This document shows positions 22,738 through 33,475 of a stretch of 64,000 nucleotides of DNA, in pieces. A model generated the notes under the pieces. It was given only the letters and a program-made list of their open reading frames with translations. It had not been told where the DNA came from and ran no database searches. The number at the start of each line of letters is the position of its first letter. The first letter of the stretch is position 1. The DNA comes from Trichosporon coremiiforme (taxonomy: Eukaryota > Basidiomycota > Tremellomycetes > Trichosporonales > Trichosporonaceae): the NCBI GenBank assembly GCA_039545355.1, contig BCJJ01000012.1:885067-949066 (forward strand). The letters run 5' to 3'. The translations under genes were made by a program, and so were the position numbers.

Positions 22738-24399
22738 ATGCCCCTTCTGAGGTCTCTCGTCTCCTCCCCCCTCCTCCGCACCTCCCTCCCCGCCAACACC
22801 GTTAGGCCCTTCGTCAGGATGTCGTCTTCCGTCCCCGTCCCTCAGGACTTCGTGAGTGTCACCGTCACTAGCCTCGTCACCGTGCCACGCGGCTAGTTCA
22901 GCCTCCTAGAACGTACAATCGCTGACCATTTTCCACAGAACAACATGCTGTACCAGCCTCTGGAGCAGTACGATCCCGAGGTCAACGACCTCATCGAGAA
23001 GGAGACCTGGCGTCAGTTCTCCGGTCTCGAGCTCATTGCCTCCGAGGTGAGTGGGAATTAGCCGGTAGTCACTACCGGAGGGCGCACGCACGTTGGAACC
23101 ATTTTACTGACTTCTCGCCAGAACCTGACCTCGCTTGCCGTCATGCAGGCCAACGGCTCGATCCTCACCAACAAGTACTCCGAGGGTCTCCCCGGTGCCC
23201 GTTACTACGGTGGTAACGAGTACATTGACCAGCTTGAGAACCTCACCCGCGAGCGTGCCCTCAAGGCCTTCAACCTTGACCCTGCTAAGTGGGGCGTCAA
23301 CGTCCAGCCCTACTCTGGTTCGACCGCCAACTTCGCTGCTTTCACTGCCCTCATCAACCCTCAGGACCGTGTCATGGGTCTCGGTCTCCCCGACGGTGGC
23401 CATCTTACTCACGGTTACTACACCGCCAAGAAGAAGATCACCGCTTCGTCGATCTACTTCCAGTCGTTCCCTTACCGTGTCGACCCCCAGACCGGTTACG
23501 TCGACTACGAGCAGCTCTCGACCAACGCCAACATCTTCAAGCCCCGTCTCGTCGTCTGCGGTGGCTCCGCTTACCCCCGTGACTGGGACTACAAGAAGAT
23601 CCGCGAGATCGCCGACAAGCAGGGTGCCTACCTGATGTCCGACATGGCCCACATTTCGGGTCTTGTTGCTGCCGCCGAGCAGAACTCGCCCTTCGACTAC
23701 TGTGACGTCGTCACCACCACCACCCACAAGACCCTCCGTGGCCCCCGTGCCGGCCTCATCTTCTTCCGCAAGGACAAGGAGCCCGACATGGAGTCGCGTG
23801 TCAACGCCGCCGTTTTCCCTGCCTGCCAGGGTGGTCCCCACAACAACACCATCGGTGGTATCGCCGTCGCCCTCAAGCAGGCTGCCGACCCCGCGTTCAA
23901 GGACTACGCTATCCAGGTCCGCAAGAACGCCGCGGCTATGGCCGAGGTCCTCTTCAAGCACGGTTACCGTCTCCAGACCGACGGTACCGAGAACCACCTC
24001 ATCCTCTGGGACCTCCGCCCTATCGGCCTCACCGGCAGCAAGATTGAGAAGATCTGCGACGAGGTCCATATTACGCTTAACAAAAATGCAGTCGCGGGCG
24101 ACACGAGCGCTCTCGTTCCCGGAGGTGTGCGTATTGGTTCGTCGGCTCTGACGTCGCGTTCGATGAAGGAGAAGGATGTTGAGCAGGTTGCCGAGTTCCT
24201 CCACCGCGTCGTCCAGATCTCCCTGAAGGCGCAGGAGAAGGCCGGCTCCAAGAAGCTCGCCGACTTCGAGAAGGCGTACAAGAACGACGCCGAGGTCGCT
24301 GCCGAGGTCAAGCAGCTCAAGGAGGACGTCAAGAACTTCTGCACCTCGTTCCCCCTCCCCGGTGTCCCTGACACCACCACCATCAAGCGCTTCGACTAA
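22738..24399 (+). CDS. SHM: Serine hydroxymethyltransferase, probably mitochondrial and cytosolic from two starts
   Basis: Model: join(22738..22851, 22939..23046, 23122..24399), 499 residues, introns 87 and 75 bp. The N-terminal 27 residues ([20 protein letters not shown]...) are basic and Ser/Leu-rich like a mitochondrial presequence. Met28 ([11 protein letters not shown], codon at 22819) is an obvious start for a cytosolic form. The enzyme domain is complete: [32 protein letters not shown], the PLP-binding Lys277 in [14 protein letters not shown], and [13 protein letters not shown]. It interconverts serine plus tetrahydrofolate with glycine plus methylene-THF. Codon use is strongly biased, as expected of an abundant enzyme, except for a patch near 24064-24110. 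The long opposite-strand frame over exon 3 is a by-product of this codon bias. Confidence 0.95.
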
Positions 24400-24811
24400 G
24401 CGTCTTCTGTAGTAGTAGTAAAAGATGCCTCTGCCTACAATGCAGCAGACCCGGGTCTGGTTTCAACCATAGTTTATTTGTACAACATCATTCATCTGAT
24501 GAATATAGGCATTTGTTAACGGTCGAAGAGAAACGTCGCAGAAGTGGAGGTTGCCGTTCCTGACGATGGTGCCACTCTCACTAGTGCGCCCTCGCTGTGT
24601 GTTTTTGACTGATCGTCGATTCACTCTGCGGGGCTAAGTACCCTGCGCAGAAGCATGTGCCTTGCCTATGCACACGATCATGATTAGCCTTTGCGCAGCG
24701 ATGTGTGCATCGTTAAGTCGTCAATTACTGTGCAGACGCTGACAAAGTGGAAATGCCCGATGCCCGCATCCACATCCGGCTCGACCGGATAAAGCAGAAA
24801 TCGCTCAAGCC
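24400..24811. other. Short spacer after SHMT
   Basis: About 410 bp holding the SHMT 3' flank and the promoter of the next plus-strand gene. No coding sequence seen. Confidence 0.5.
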
Positions 24812-26254
24812 ATGTCGCGCGACCTCAGGGTTCCCGCCGCTCCTGCCGCCTTGGCTGCTGGCCAGCGGTCCGAACTCGACATGTGCTCGAGCAAGAGTTC
24901 CACATCGCTCTTCATCTCACGACTCTCACCCGAGGGCATCATTTCTATTCAGGTGAGCTACTTCACCCCCGTTGCGTCCCCTCACTTGACCATCATCGGT
25001 GCGCTCGGAGAAGCCCATCCTCGGGGACTCGACCTCGGCCCCGGGAACGCCGAGCTGCTCGCTGCTGGATATCTACTCCGCCGCCTTTCCCCCCGTACCC
25101 AACGCCGCCAACGTGCTAACGACCAGCATGGGGATCGAGAACAGCCTCACAGCACACCTCCTCCGCAAGCTCTTTGCGGAGCTGCAGTCCCTCGCCGTTC
25201 TGGGACTGACGAAACTCGAGATCGACCCCAAGTCTCTGTCCGCTGGTTCGCTCGACCTGCCCATCGTCCCCGTCGCTAGACTCGTGGGCCACCTCCAGAG
25301 CACGAATGTGCACGACACGCTTTTCCCCTTCGTCCGGTTTGGGTGCGTGCATGCCCTCCGTGTTGCGCTTGGGTGGGCTCAGGCTAGCAAGAATGCTCCC
25401 AAGGGACGGGCGGCACTGCTGAGCCTAGCCGGCTACCTAGTCATGGCATGTGAGTGTCCCTCGCGTGAGCTGTTTCGGACGTGGCGCCGGAACTTGAAAG
25501 TTGTGCAAGAGACGGCTAGCTGACTCCAGGGGGCGGCTCTACTCTAACCAGCATTCTGCTCTCGACTCCTCCGGCATGGCTCCTGTCCCCTTCGCCCTGG
25601 ATCGTCTACATCTCGATCTACCTCCTCCTCGTGGCCAGCGGCGTCTCGCGTTTCGTCGTCGACACCATCCCCTCGTTTCTCCTGAACATCTTCCTCGCGG
25701 CTCTCGACGGTCTCCTCCGCGGCACCGGCTCGTGCGGCATGGCCTCTGCCGTCGTGTCCAAGGGTCTGCCGGCATGGAGCGGCATCGTGCTCGCTCCGAT
25801 CGCGACGTGCGGCGGCGGATGGCTCGCCCAGCTCCTCGGTATCGGGGACGGCATCCCGCGCGCTCCCTCCGTCCTCAACGGCGGCGTGATGGGCACGCTC
25901 GACGTGTGGGGATCCATGGCCACCGCCGCCATCTACCTCGCCCTCACCGGCGCTCCTGGGCCTTGGACCGCCAGCGTGCGGAAGATCGACACGGGCAGCG
26001 CCCGCGCCGTCGCCATCATCTTTTTCAGCTGCCTCTTTGCGGCGAGGGTGTGGACGCAGAACCTCCTCACGCTGCGTAACAATGCGAGGAATGCGGCGAT
26101 GAGCAAGCGCCCCGTCGCGATCAAGGAGAAGGAGGTCGAGGTCAGCGCCGAGTCGAGCGAGGTTGACGCTGAGGTCGTCAAGGCGTCTGCTGTTGGTGGT
26201 ACGAGCGCGGCGAAGAAGAGGAAGAACAAGAAGAAGAAGGCTGCCGCGCACTAG
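24812..26254 (+). CDS. TRIC-like multipass membrane protein
   Basis: Model: join(24812..24952, 25011..25449, 25530..26254), 434 residues. The first acceptor lies in GAGAAG, so exon 2 could start at 25011 or 25014. After a hydrophilic N-terminus there are several hydrophobic segments (RAALLSLAGYLVMAWGG, WIVYISIYLLLVASGV, then ones in the last exon) and a Lys-rich tail (KKRKNKKKKAAAH) that resembles an ER-retention or retrieval type end. The order GGSTLTSILLSTPPAWLL, a long helix ending LLRGTGS, and a glycine-rich GGGWLAQLLG resembles animal and fungal TRIC intracellular cation channels. That comparison is by eye from memory and needs a profile search. The exon 1 start is the least certain part of the model. 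Confidence 0.6.
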
Positions 26255-26351
26255 AGACTCGCGAGGGATTTGGAACAACTTGATACATACCACATAACAT
26301 ACACACAAACACTTTTATAGATATCTAGAGTTACGGATCTGTCTACTGCTA

Positions 26352-27150
26352 CTATGCGAGCAGGCTTGCGCCCTCCTTCATCCACCGCAGGGTGACGCTG
26401 ACACGCATGTCTCGCAGTAGCGTCGTCGTCCCTGCTTCGTCCTGCACGACGTCCGCCGTCCGGCCCTCAATACCATGCGCCCAGTCCCACCGGCTCTCGC
26501 CCGAGAGCACGTACACGCTCCTCGGCGGGAGATAGACGTCATACTGCTCCCCAGTCGCTGAGCCGTACCCCGTCTCCCGCATAGCGGTGTCTGCCCGCTG
26601 CAGCGTCAAAACGCAGCCGCCGGTGAGGGAGACACCGACGATGCCATCAGCATATCGCCTCGGCAGGTCGACATGGGGCGAGATGCCCTGTCCTGGCGGA
26701 TAGAGGTTCAGGATCGCCTGTCGGGCTAGCGGTTGTATGAGAGCGGTGTTGAGGACGTCGGGCGGGAGAAGAGGCTCGAGGAGCTGAAGAAGCGCGGCGT
26801 CGAGCGCTTTAATGTGTGACGGCATGGAGGACGGTGTGGGCGGCGGCGCGCTGAATAACATCGCCTGGTCGCGACATCCGCCGGCGAAGTGGTCCGCCTC
26901 AGAAATCGCCGCTAGCGTGCTTGCTGAGAGTTAGAGCTGAACTGCAATCTAACCCACAAGCTAGCTCTCGTGAAAGGAGGCCGGGGAAGACATAGAGTCC
27001 TGGGATCGGGGGCGGGGTCCGTGTTGCTACGATCTCGTCATCGTCGCTGTCGCCGAACAGAGATCCGGCAGAGCTAACAGGGCTAGACGGTTCGTCTCTC
27101 TTCCCCACACTGCCGTCGTGTTTCGGACCGGCCGGAGTGTCGATGCTCAT
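26352..27150 (-). CDS. AlkB-like 2-oxoglutarate/Fe(II) dioxygenase
   Basis: Model: complement(join(26352..26923, 26958..27150)), 254 residues, one 34-bp intron with a GTGGGT donor. The C-terminal two thirds carry the double-stranded beta-helix motifs: NLYPPGQGISPHVDLP gives the HxD metal ligands (His148, Asp150), WDWAHGI the distal His214, and RVSVTLRW the 2-oxoglutarate-binding Arg (238/244). This matches the AlkB homologue superfamily, which oxidatively demethylates nucleic acids or proteins; the substrate cannot be told from sequence. The N-terminal 50 residues are acidic and Ser-rich. The start at 27150 was chosen because upstream sequence in the same frame looks non-coding and overlaps the divergent NDP kinase promoter. 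Confidence 0.82.
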
Positions 27151-27454
27151 TATTCCCGCCGATGAAGTAGAGCGACGGCGCAGGGATCCCAGACGACCTC
27201 CACTTCCCGGAGACACAGAGTGGAGGTACCTCCACCCTAGGCCACCCTCCTTCACTGCCACAGGCTCGGCGAATGAGATGTTGTGGCAGGCAGCACGGCA
27301 CTGACTGGTCGATCGTCCCCCCGACTTTCCGAGGGCACCCCAGAGGTCAGGCGCCAGGCCGCGAGGCCCGCCAACAGGTGCGAGCAGCTGCAAGCGACAT
27401 TGGAGCACGTTCACAACTCTGTTGTCACCTCACTCCTCCCCACTCAAAATCAAA

Positions 27455-28279
27455 ATGTTCGCCAACTCTGTCCGTGTCGGTCTCCGCGCCGCTTCGCGCT
27501 CCTCTGGTGGGTATTACCTCGAGCTCGCGCATGTCTGTCCGCCCACTCGTCGATAGTGGACGTCCGTGATGGTGAGGACGAACAGTTGTCCCCCTACTCG
27601 TCAGAGTTGCAGATTGCATGACCAGCTCAAACAGCAGCAGTTACTAACCCCAGTCCGTGCGCTCTCCACCCAGGCGCGCGCCTCGCCTGCCGCCCGCTAC
27701 TCGGCCGGTGTTCTCGCCGCCGGTGCCGTCACCGGCTTCATGCTCTACAACATGGCCGGCAACCCTCTGCGCCTTGACGGCAAGGCCGTCCCCCACGGCG
27801 GTGCCCCCGGCACCGAGAACGAGCGTTCGTTCATCATGATCAAGCCCGACGGTGTCTCGCGCCAGCTCGTTGGCCAGATCATTGCCCGCTTCGAGGCCCG
27901 TGGCTACAAGCTCGTCGGCCTCAAGCTCGTCACTCCCTCCAAGGAGCTCGCCGAGCAGCACTACGCTGACCTCTCGGCCCGCCCCTTCTTCCCCGGACTC
28001 GTCAAGTACATCACCGAGGGCACCCCCGTCGTTGCCATGGTCTGGGAGGGCAAGGACGTCATCAAGCAGGGCCGTGCCATGCTCGGCGCTACCAACCCCC
28101 AGGACTCGGCGCCTGGAACGATTCGCGGCGCCTTCTGCGTCTCCGTGGGCCGCAATGCGATCCATGGCTCTGACGGCCCCGAGTCCGCTGCCAACGAGAT
28201 CGGCCTCTGGTTCAAGCCCGAGGAGATTTCGGGCAACTGGAAGCCCGCCAACTGGGACTGGATCATGGCCGACAACTAA
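27455..28279 (+). CDS. Mitochondrial nucleoside diphosphate kinase
   Basis: Model: join(27455..27506, 27654..28279), 225 residues, intron 147 bp (GTGGGT donor, CTAAC branch site). The N-terminus ([18 protein letters not shown]...RALSTQAR) is a mitochondrial presequence, followed by one hydrophobic helix ([15 protein letters not shown]) and a complete NDK domain: [30 protein letters not shown] with the phosphorylated His, and the C-terminal NWDWIMADN. The helix suggests inner-membrane anchoring. The enzyme transfers gamma-phosphate between nucleoside triphosphates and diphosphates. Transcribed divergently from the AlkB-like gene 304 bp away. Confidence 0.93.
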
Positions 28280-28578
28280 GTCAGCCCGGAACAATATCGG
28301 ACCACTCCACGTGGATTTGATCCCGCTCATTGTCACGTGACTCAGCGTCCCTCCACTCTACTTGAGTTGCTCTTGTGACCGTGATCATGCATCCGCATCC
28401 TATCCCGTCTCCGCGTACAAACAATGCATTTGATCTGCAGTGGATAGTCTGGAAGCTTCGTCGTTCCAATCAAGGCTCTGCACCCGACTCATGGGTCATT
28501 ACTGATCATACATGTTCTACTACAGACGATTGTATAATGTACCTGCCTCGGGCTTCTCTATTAGGGATAGCTAACTAT

Positions 28579-30338
28579 TTAAGCGGGGGTAAGCCAGACC
28601 GCAGTGTCCTGGGGCACGCTGTCGGTGATGGGCTGGGAGGAGAGCACGACCTTTCCCGCGGGGACGGGGACGGGCTTCTCGCCAAAGTTGACGATAGTCT
28701 CCCAGCCATTGGGGCGCTTGAAGTGGATGACCTCCGCGTCCGAGTCGACCCACTCGAGCTTCTCCTCGCACTGGAGCTCGTGGCGGAGCTCGAGCGCCTT
28801 GCGGTACAGGTTGAGGGTCGAGTTGGGGTCCTTGTCCTCGACATCGACGGCGTGCTCCTTGTAGTACTCGGGGGCGGGGAGGTGGGCCCTGGCGCCGTCG
28901 CCGAAGCCCATGTTCTTGCTCTCCGCCTTCCAAGGGAGACAGATGCGGCATCCGTCGCGGCCAATGTCGTGGCCCGGCGAACGGAAGAAGGTCGGGTCCT
29001 GCCTCTCCTCGTCAGGCATCGTGACGACCTCGGGGAGACCGAGCTCCTCGCCCTGGTAGATGTACGCCGAGCCGGGGAGCGCGAGCATCATCATCGTGGC
29101 GGCTGTGGCGCGGCGCAGGCCAACGGCAGGGTCAACCTTGGGGTTCTCGCCCTTGTTGAGGAGGAACTTGCGCGACGTCTCGAGGTAGCCCCCGTCGTCC
29201 TTGAGGGCGAGGCGGGTGGCATGGCGCACGACGTCGTGGTTCGAGAGTACCCACGTGCACGACGAGCCCGAGGTCTCGGCGTCCTCGAGCGAGATCTTGA
29301 TCACCTCACGGTACTTGGCGACGTCGTAGGGGATCATGAGGAGGTCAAAGGAGAAGGCCTGGCCGAGCCCGTCCTTGGCCGCGTAGAGGGGCTTGCGGCG
29401 CGAGGAAACCCAGCCCTCAGCGACAGCTGTCAGCGGTGGGGTGTACTCGTTGAACACCTTGCGCCACTCGCGGTACACATCAAACACGCCGTCGCGGTCA
29501 AAGTACGGGTGCGCGTTGGGCGCAAGCGTGCCCTCGACCATCTGCTCGGAGAGCTTCTTGATCTCCTCCCAGGAAGGGAGCGGCTCGCCCTCGGGCATGT
29601 GCTTGACGCAGGCGTGGGCGACGTCGATACGGAAGCCCGACACGCCACGGTCACCCCAAAAGCGCAGGGTCTTGAGGAAGTCGTCGCGCACCTCGCGGTT
29701 GTCCCAGTTCAGGTCGGGCTGCGACTCGTCAAAGATGTGCAGGTAGTACTGGCCGTCGCCGACGGGGGTCCACATGGAGCCGCCGAACATGGCGCGCCAG
29801 TCAGAGGGGGGCTGGTCCTTGTTGGGGCCAAGACCATCGCGGAAGACGTAGCGGGCACGCTCGGGCGAGCCGGGCTGGGCCTTGAGAGCAGCCTGGAACC
29901 ACTCGTGGTCGTCCGAGGTGTGGTTCGGGACAATGTCGACGATGACCTTGATACCCGCGGCCTGGCACGCCTTCATCATGTCGTCGAAATCGGCGAGAGT
30001 GCCGATGCGAGGGTCGACATCGCGGTAGTCCGCAACGTCGTAGCCGCCGTCCTTAAGCGCGGACGGGTAGAAGGGAGACAGCCAGATGGCGTCGACACCG
30101 AGCTGCTTCAGGTAGGGCACCTCAGAGGTAATGCCGACGAGGTCTCCAATGCCGTCGCCGTTCGCGTCCTTGAACGAACGAGGGTAGATTTGGTAGACCG
30201 TCGCCTGGCGCCACCAGTTGGGGTCCTCTGAGAAGTCAGCTTGAGCCCTAGGAAGTCGGCCGCTGGCTCCACCGATTCGAGGTGGCGGCGTGGGACCGGG
30301 AAACACTCACCGTTCTTGTTGAGCATCGAGATCGTCAT
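28579..30338 (-). CDS. Alpha-glucosidase / oligo-1,6-glucosidase, GH13
   Basis: Model: complement(join(28579..30227, 30311..30338)), 558 residues. The 28-bp first exon (MTISMLNKN) joins in frame to EDPNWWRQATVYQIYPRSF, the standard start of the catalytic barrel; the intron is 83 bp. GH13 signatures are DGGYDVADYRDVDP, VDIVPNHTSDDHEWF, GFRIDVAHA with nucleophile Asp211, AVAEGW with acid/base Glu280, and LSNHDVVRH with Asp341. There is no signal peptide, so the enzyme is probably cytosolic, hydrolysing imported alpha-glucosides such as isomaltose, maltose or sucrose. Which alpha-linkage is preferred cannot be read from sequence here. Confidence 0.93.
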
Positions 30339-31484
30339 TTTGCTGATTGAAACGGACGATACGGTGGGGTAGATACGATGAGAATGCGGCAACGAGACAT
30401 GCCCACTACGCTCCTATATACCTGCCAGCATGCCGGCTGTTCGAGCGGGAAGGTGGGGACGCATCGTCACAGAGGGGATGAAAGTCATTCAGCCTGCCAG
30501 TGTAATCTCGGAGTCGGGCCGAGTGATGTGTACTCGGCGGGATCCGAATCCCTTGTGACTGCCCTCACGTTCAGGGTCCCGTTTATCCGGGTTTTAACGC
30601 GATGCAGCTCCAGTGCCGTCCTCCACAAGATGGGCAAGATGCCGCTGCACAACCTGCCGAGCACATGCACGCTTGATTGGGGAAGTGGCTGCCGCCGAGA
30701 GGCCGAGCGGCACGTATAACCCGCTGAACTGGCAAGGTGAGGCTGGGAGGAAATGGTCCGAAACGCTTGTCTAACCCAGCCCCGCAGCAGAAACGCGACA
30801 GGCGCCCCTCACGTGAGCGCTTGAGAACCCGGACCGTCAGTTACCGGCGGGCGCCAGGCGCGGCGGCGGCTGTCACTCGGACACACCCCGATATCTACCT
30901 TTTTGCCTCCACATCCCCGCGTCGGCCTCCACATGCTCGTGTGCCCGCAAGTCTTGCATAAGCTGGGGAATGTCGCCGCTAAGAATGGGCCCCCATGTGG
31001 ACGGAGAGTGCAGGGTGACGTTTGCGAGTACGTTGCGGCCGTCACGAGGTCGTGGCGGTCAGCAGGTAAGCAAGATATCGGATCCGCCAGTTAGTGCCTC
31101 GGTCTGGTAGAGTTTCAGCCGTGGCCTTAACAGCCTCCAGGTAATGTGAACGGCATGCTCGCCGCGCTGCCATTTGAGTCGGTCTCTTTGCTTCCCGGAC
31201 CATGGGACCCATGAAGCTTACATGTCGACATGCGAATCGCATCTCGAATTGATTCCCACATATTGGTTACCCGGGTGAGGATCCGTTTGCACGTGGTTCC
31301 AGACCAGCAGGTATCGGAATGCCTACCTTCGGGACCGCCACTCCCGCCCTTATCTTGGGCGTGGAATTATGATATGATGCAATATAATTCATAGATATGC
31401 TACCGTACCTTGAGGATGCTAAGTAATGATACAACAGAGAGCGCGCGAAGCGTAAGAAACCTAGTAAAGACGACAGCACACCGT
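30339..31484. other. Alpha-glucosidase promoter side, no gene seen
   Basis: 1.1 kb between the alpha-glucosidase start and the IMP3 stop. No coding sequence is supported. It presumably carries the carbon-source control of the glucosidase gene; I did not identify specific sites with confidence. Confidence 0.45.
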
Positions 31485-32215
31485 CTACATGAGGTCGAAG
31501 TCGTCGAGCTGGAGATTAGCTATATTCCATCATTCAAAGCTTACCTCGTCGTTGTACTTCATGATAGTACGCTTGCGAGCACTCGTGTCCACCCAGGTGA
31601 CAAAGTCTTCCATGTGACGGGTAATCAGCATGGCCGGGTCGGTGACGGGAGAAGGACCGACGCGGATGTGGCCCTGTTCGATGGTCCTGACCGCGTCTGA
31701 AACACTCTCCGCCATCTTGAGTCTCGTAGCGACAACCGCCAGACGTCGGCGAGCAATCGAGGACACGGTCACCTTGTTCTCAATGTCCGACGGCTTGGCT
31801 CCGACATCGAGGATTCCCATATCGTAGAGCTTGTCCAGCATCTCCGCCTCCTTCTTCTGTCGGAACGGGTCGTTGGCCGGCAGAAGCGAAATGCGGTGGA
31901 TCAGCGATCGCAGATTGCCACAGATCTTGTTGTACTTGTGGTAATCCTCGCGGTCCTGAATGTGATACTTATGCATCACACGGATCTCGCGTTGAGACGC
32001 ATCCTGCTTCCACTGTGGAGATGTTAGCCAGCCACGCACTAATGGTACCTTTGCGACGGCCGGTCTCGAGCGGGCTCGGAAATGAAAACGGCTGGAAAGC
32101 CTGAACGAGGAGCCGCGCAAGAGATCTGGCGCAACCGCATGGCTCCAACGGGACTCACGTTCAGGAAGTCGACCTTCTTGAGAAGCTTCTTCTCGTGATG
32201 CTTGAGCTGACGCAT
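31485..32215 (-). CDS. IMP3: U3 snoRNP protein Imp3
   Basis: Model: complement(join(31485..31508, 31545..32012, 32159..32215)), 182 residues. Exon 1 (MRQLKHHEKKLLKKVDFLN), exon 2 (WKQDASQREIRVMHKYHIQ...) and a 24-bp terminal exon encoding LDDFDLM. Introns are 146 and 36 bp. Length, the Arg/Lys-rich start, and the S4 RNA-binding segment (RRRLAVVATRLKMAESVSDAVRTIEQGHIRVG) match Imp3, part of the small-subunit processome that acts on 35S pre-rRNA in the nucleolus. Without the last mini-exon the frame would run to a spurious VSFE ending, so that exon decides the C-terminus. Confidence 0.94.
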
Positions 32216-33475
32216 GATGGGCTGACTGAGCTGACCGAGCGCGCTTATGGAGATTGAGATTGGAAGCCGATAGGGAAACTGGGATGGCTGTTGTCGAAAA
32301 TCTTGTACTGTCGCAGCGGACGTCATGCCCACGCGCCGGCGCCGCCATCGCCACGCGGGGAACCCTAATCGCCTGATTTAGTCTGGCGGCGAGGTTTGGT
32401 CCCGGTTCTAATTATCACTAGCAAATCCCGCTATTGCCGGTAAGCTGCTTAAGTGCTCCCCTCCTGTACGCGCGGTGGGTCTCTCCTTGACAGGCGACCA
32501 AACCGGTACCAAGACCATCGAACGTCGTCAAGCCCGTCCTCCTCGCCTCACCTCCTCCCCCCCCTCCGTTCTCGCGTCTTGTACGTCTCCGACTTCCTCT
32601 GGCTGTCCACCCGACTCCGACTCGAGAAACAAACGCACGGCCACTTCCTGAAAGTGCCTCTGTGTCGTTTCTGCCGTCTCTCTACCTGCCTGGAGCCTGA
32701 GCACAAAGTTACTTGCTCGCCCCCTCGCTTGCTTTTGGGATCCCCTTTCTTCCAGCTCTCTCGGATCCGCTTCCAGTAGCTCAAGCTACGAGTCGACGAA
32801 CCGTCATTGCCACTGCCTCCAACACCTCGGCGGCACACCCCCACCTAGACTGTACATCGCCGACAGCCATCTAGAAGGGCCTCCGCCGCAAAGTTTAAAG
32901 TACTGTCGAGTGCTTCCTAAGCTCAGCTGCCCCTCGCTTCCGCGCATACACTTTCGGTGGCGACCATACACACAAGTCGACGACGGATCTCCATGTGAGT
33001 GTCATCGGAACCCCTTTCCCCTTACCCCTGCTGACTGTCATAAGCTCTGCTACCACCGGCGAAGTGAAAACCGGTCTTAAGACGAGTCTACGCACTACTT
33101 AGTCACACCTCCTTCCACACGAGCAAAAGCTGTGGTCGGATCCTACTGCGTAAGTCTTCCAGTGATCCTCAACCGTGGTCGAGACTTCGGCGACGACAAG
33201 TTACCATGTTGTGGGCTGTGTGCAAGACATGCGTCTGTCTGTTTCACGGTTGCCTAATGCCAAATTTCTTGGCTTGGCCACGCAGTACGCACCGCGCTAT
33301 CTCTTGATCGCTCGGTACACGTTTTGGCAGCGAAGCCCAGTGCGCTTCGCAAACCCTCACTTTGCATGTCTGCCTCGAAGATTATGTGTCCCCCCGGTCT
33401 ACATATGCTCGGAATTGATTGGGTCGCTCCGTCTGGTGCGCCATCTCTCGCCTTCCCTGTATTGCCTTCGCCACC
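32216..33475. other. Divergent region between IMP3 and the La-motif gene
   Basis: 1.26 kb with no supported coding sequence. The right half probably includes a long leader for the La-motif gene; GTGAGT (about 32996) and GTAAGT (about 33150) look like possible 5'UTR intron donors but no transcript evidence is available here. Confidence 0.4.

Noticed and set aside
23104..24204. 366-codon open frame antisense to SHMT
   Set aside because: It mirrors the strongly biased codons of SHMT (GAG/CTC, GTC/GAC) and has no domain; SHMT itself is certain.
28375..30231. 618-codon open frame antisense to the alpha-glucosidase
   Set aside because: Val/Leu/Arg-rich shadow produced by GC-rich third positions; the GH13 enzyme on the other strand is unambiguous.
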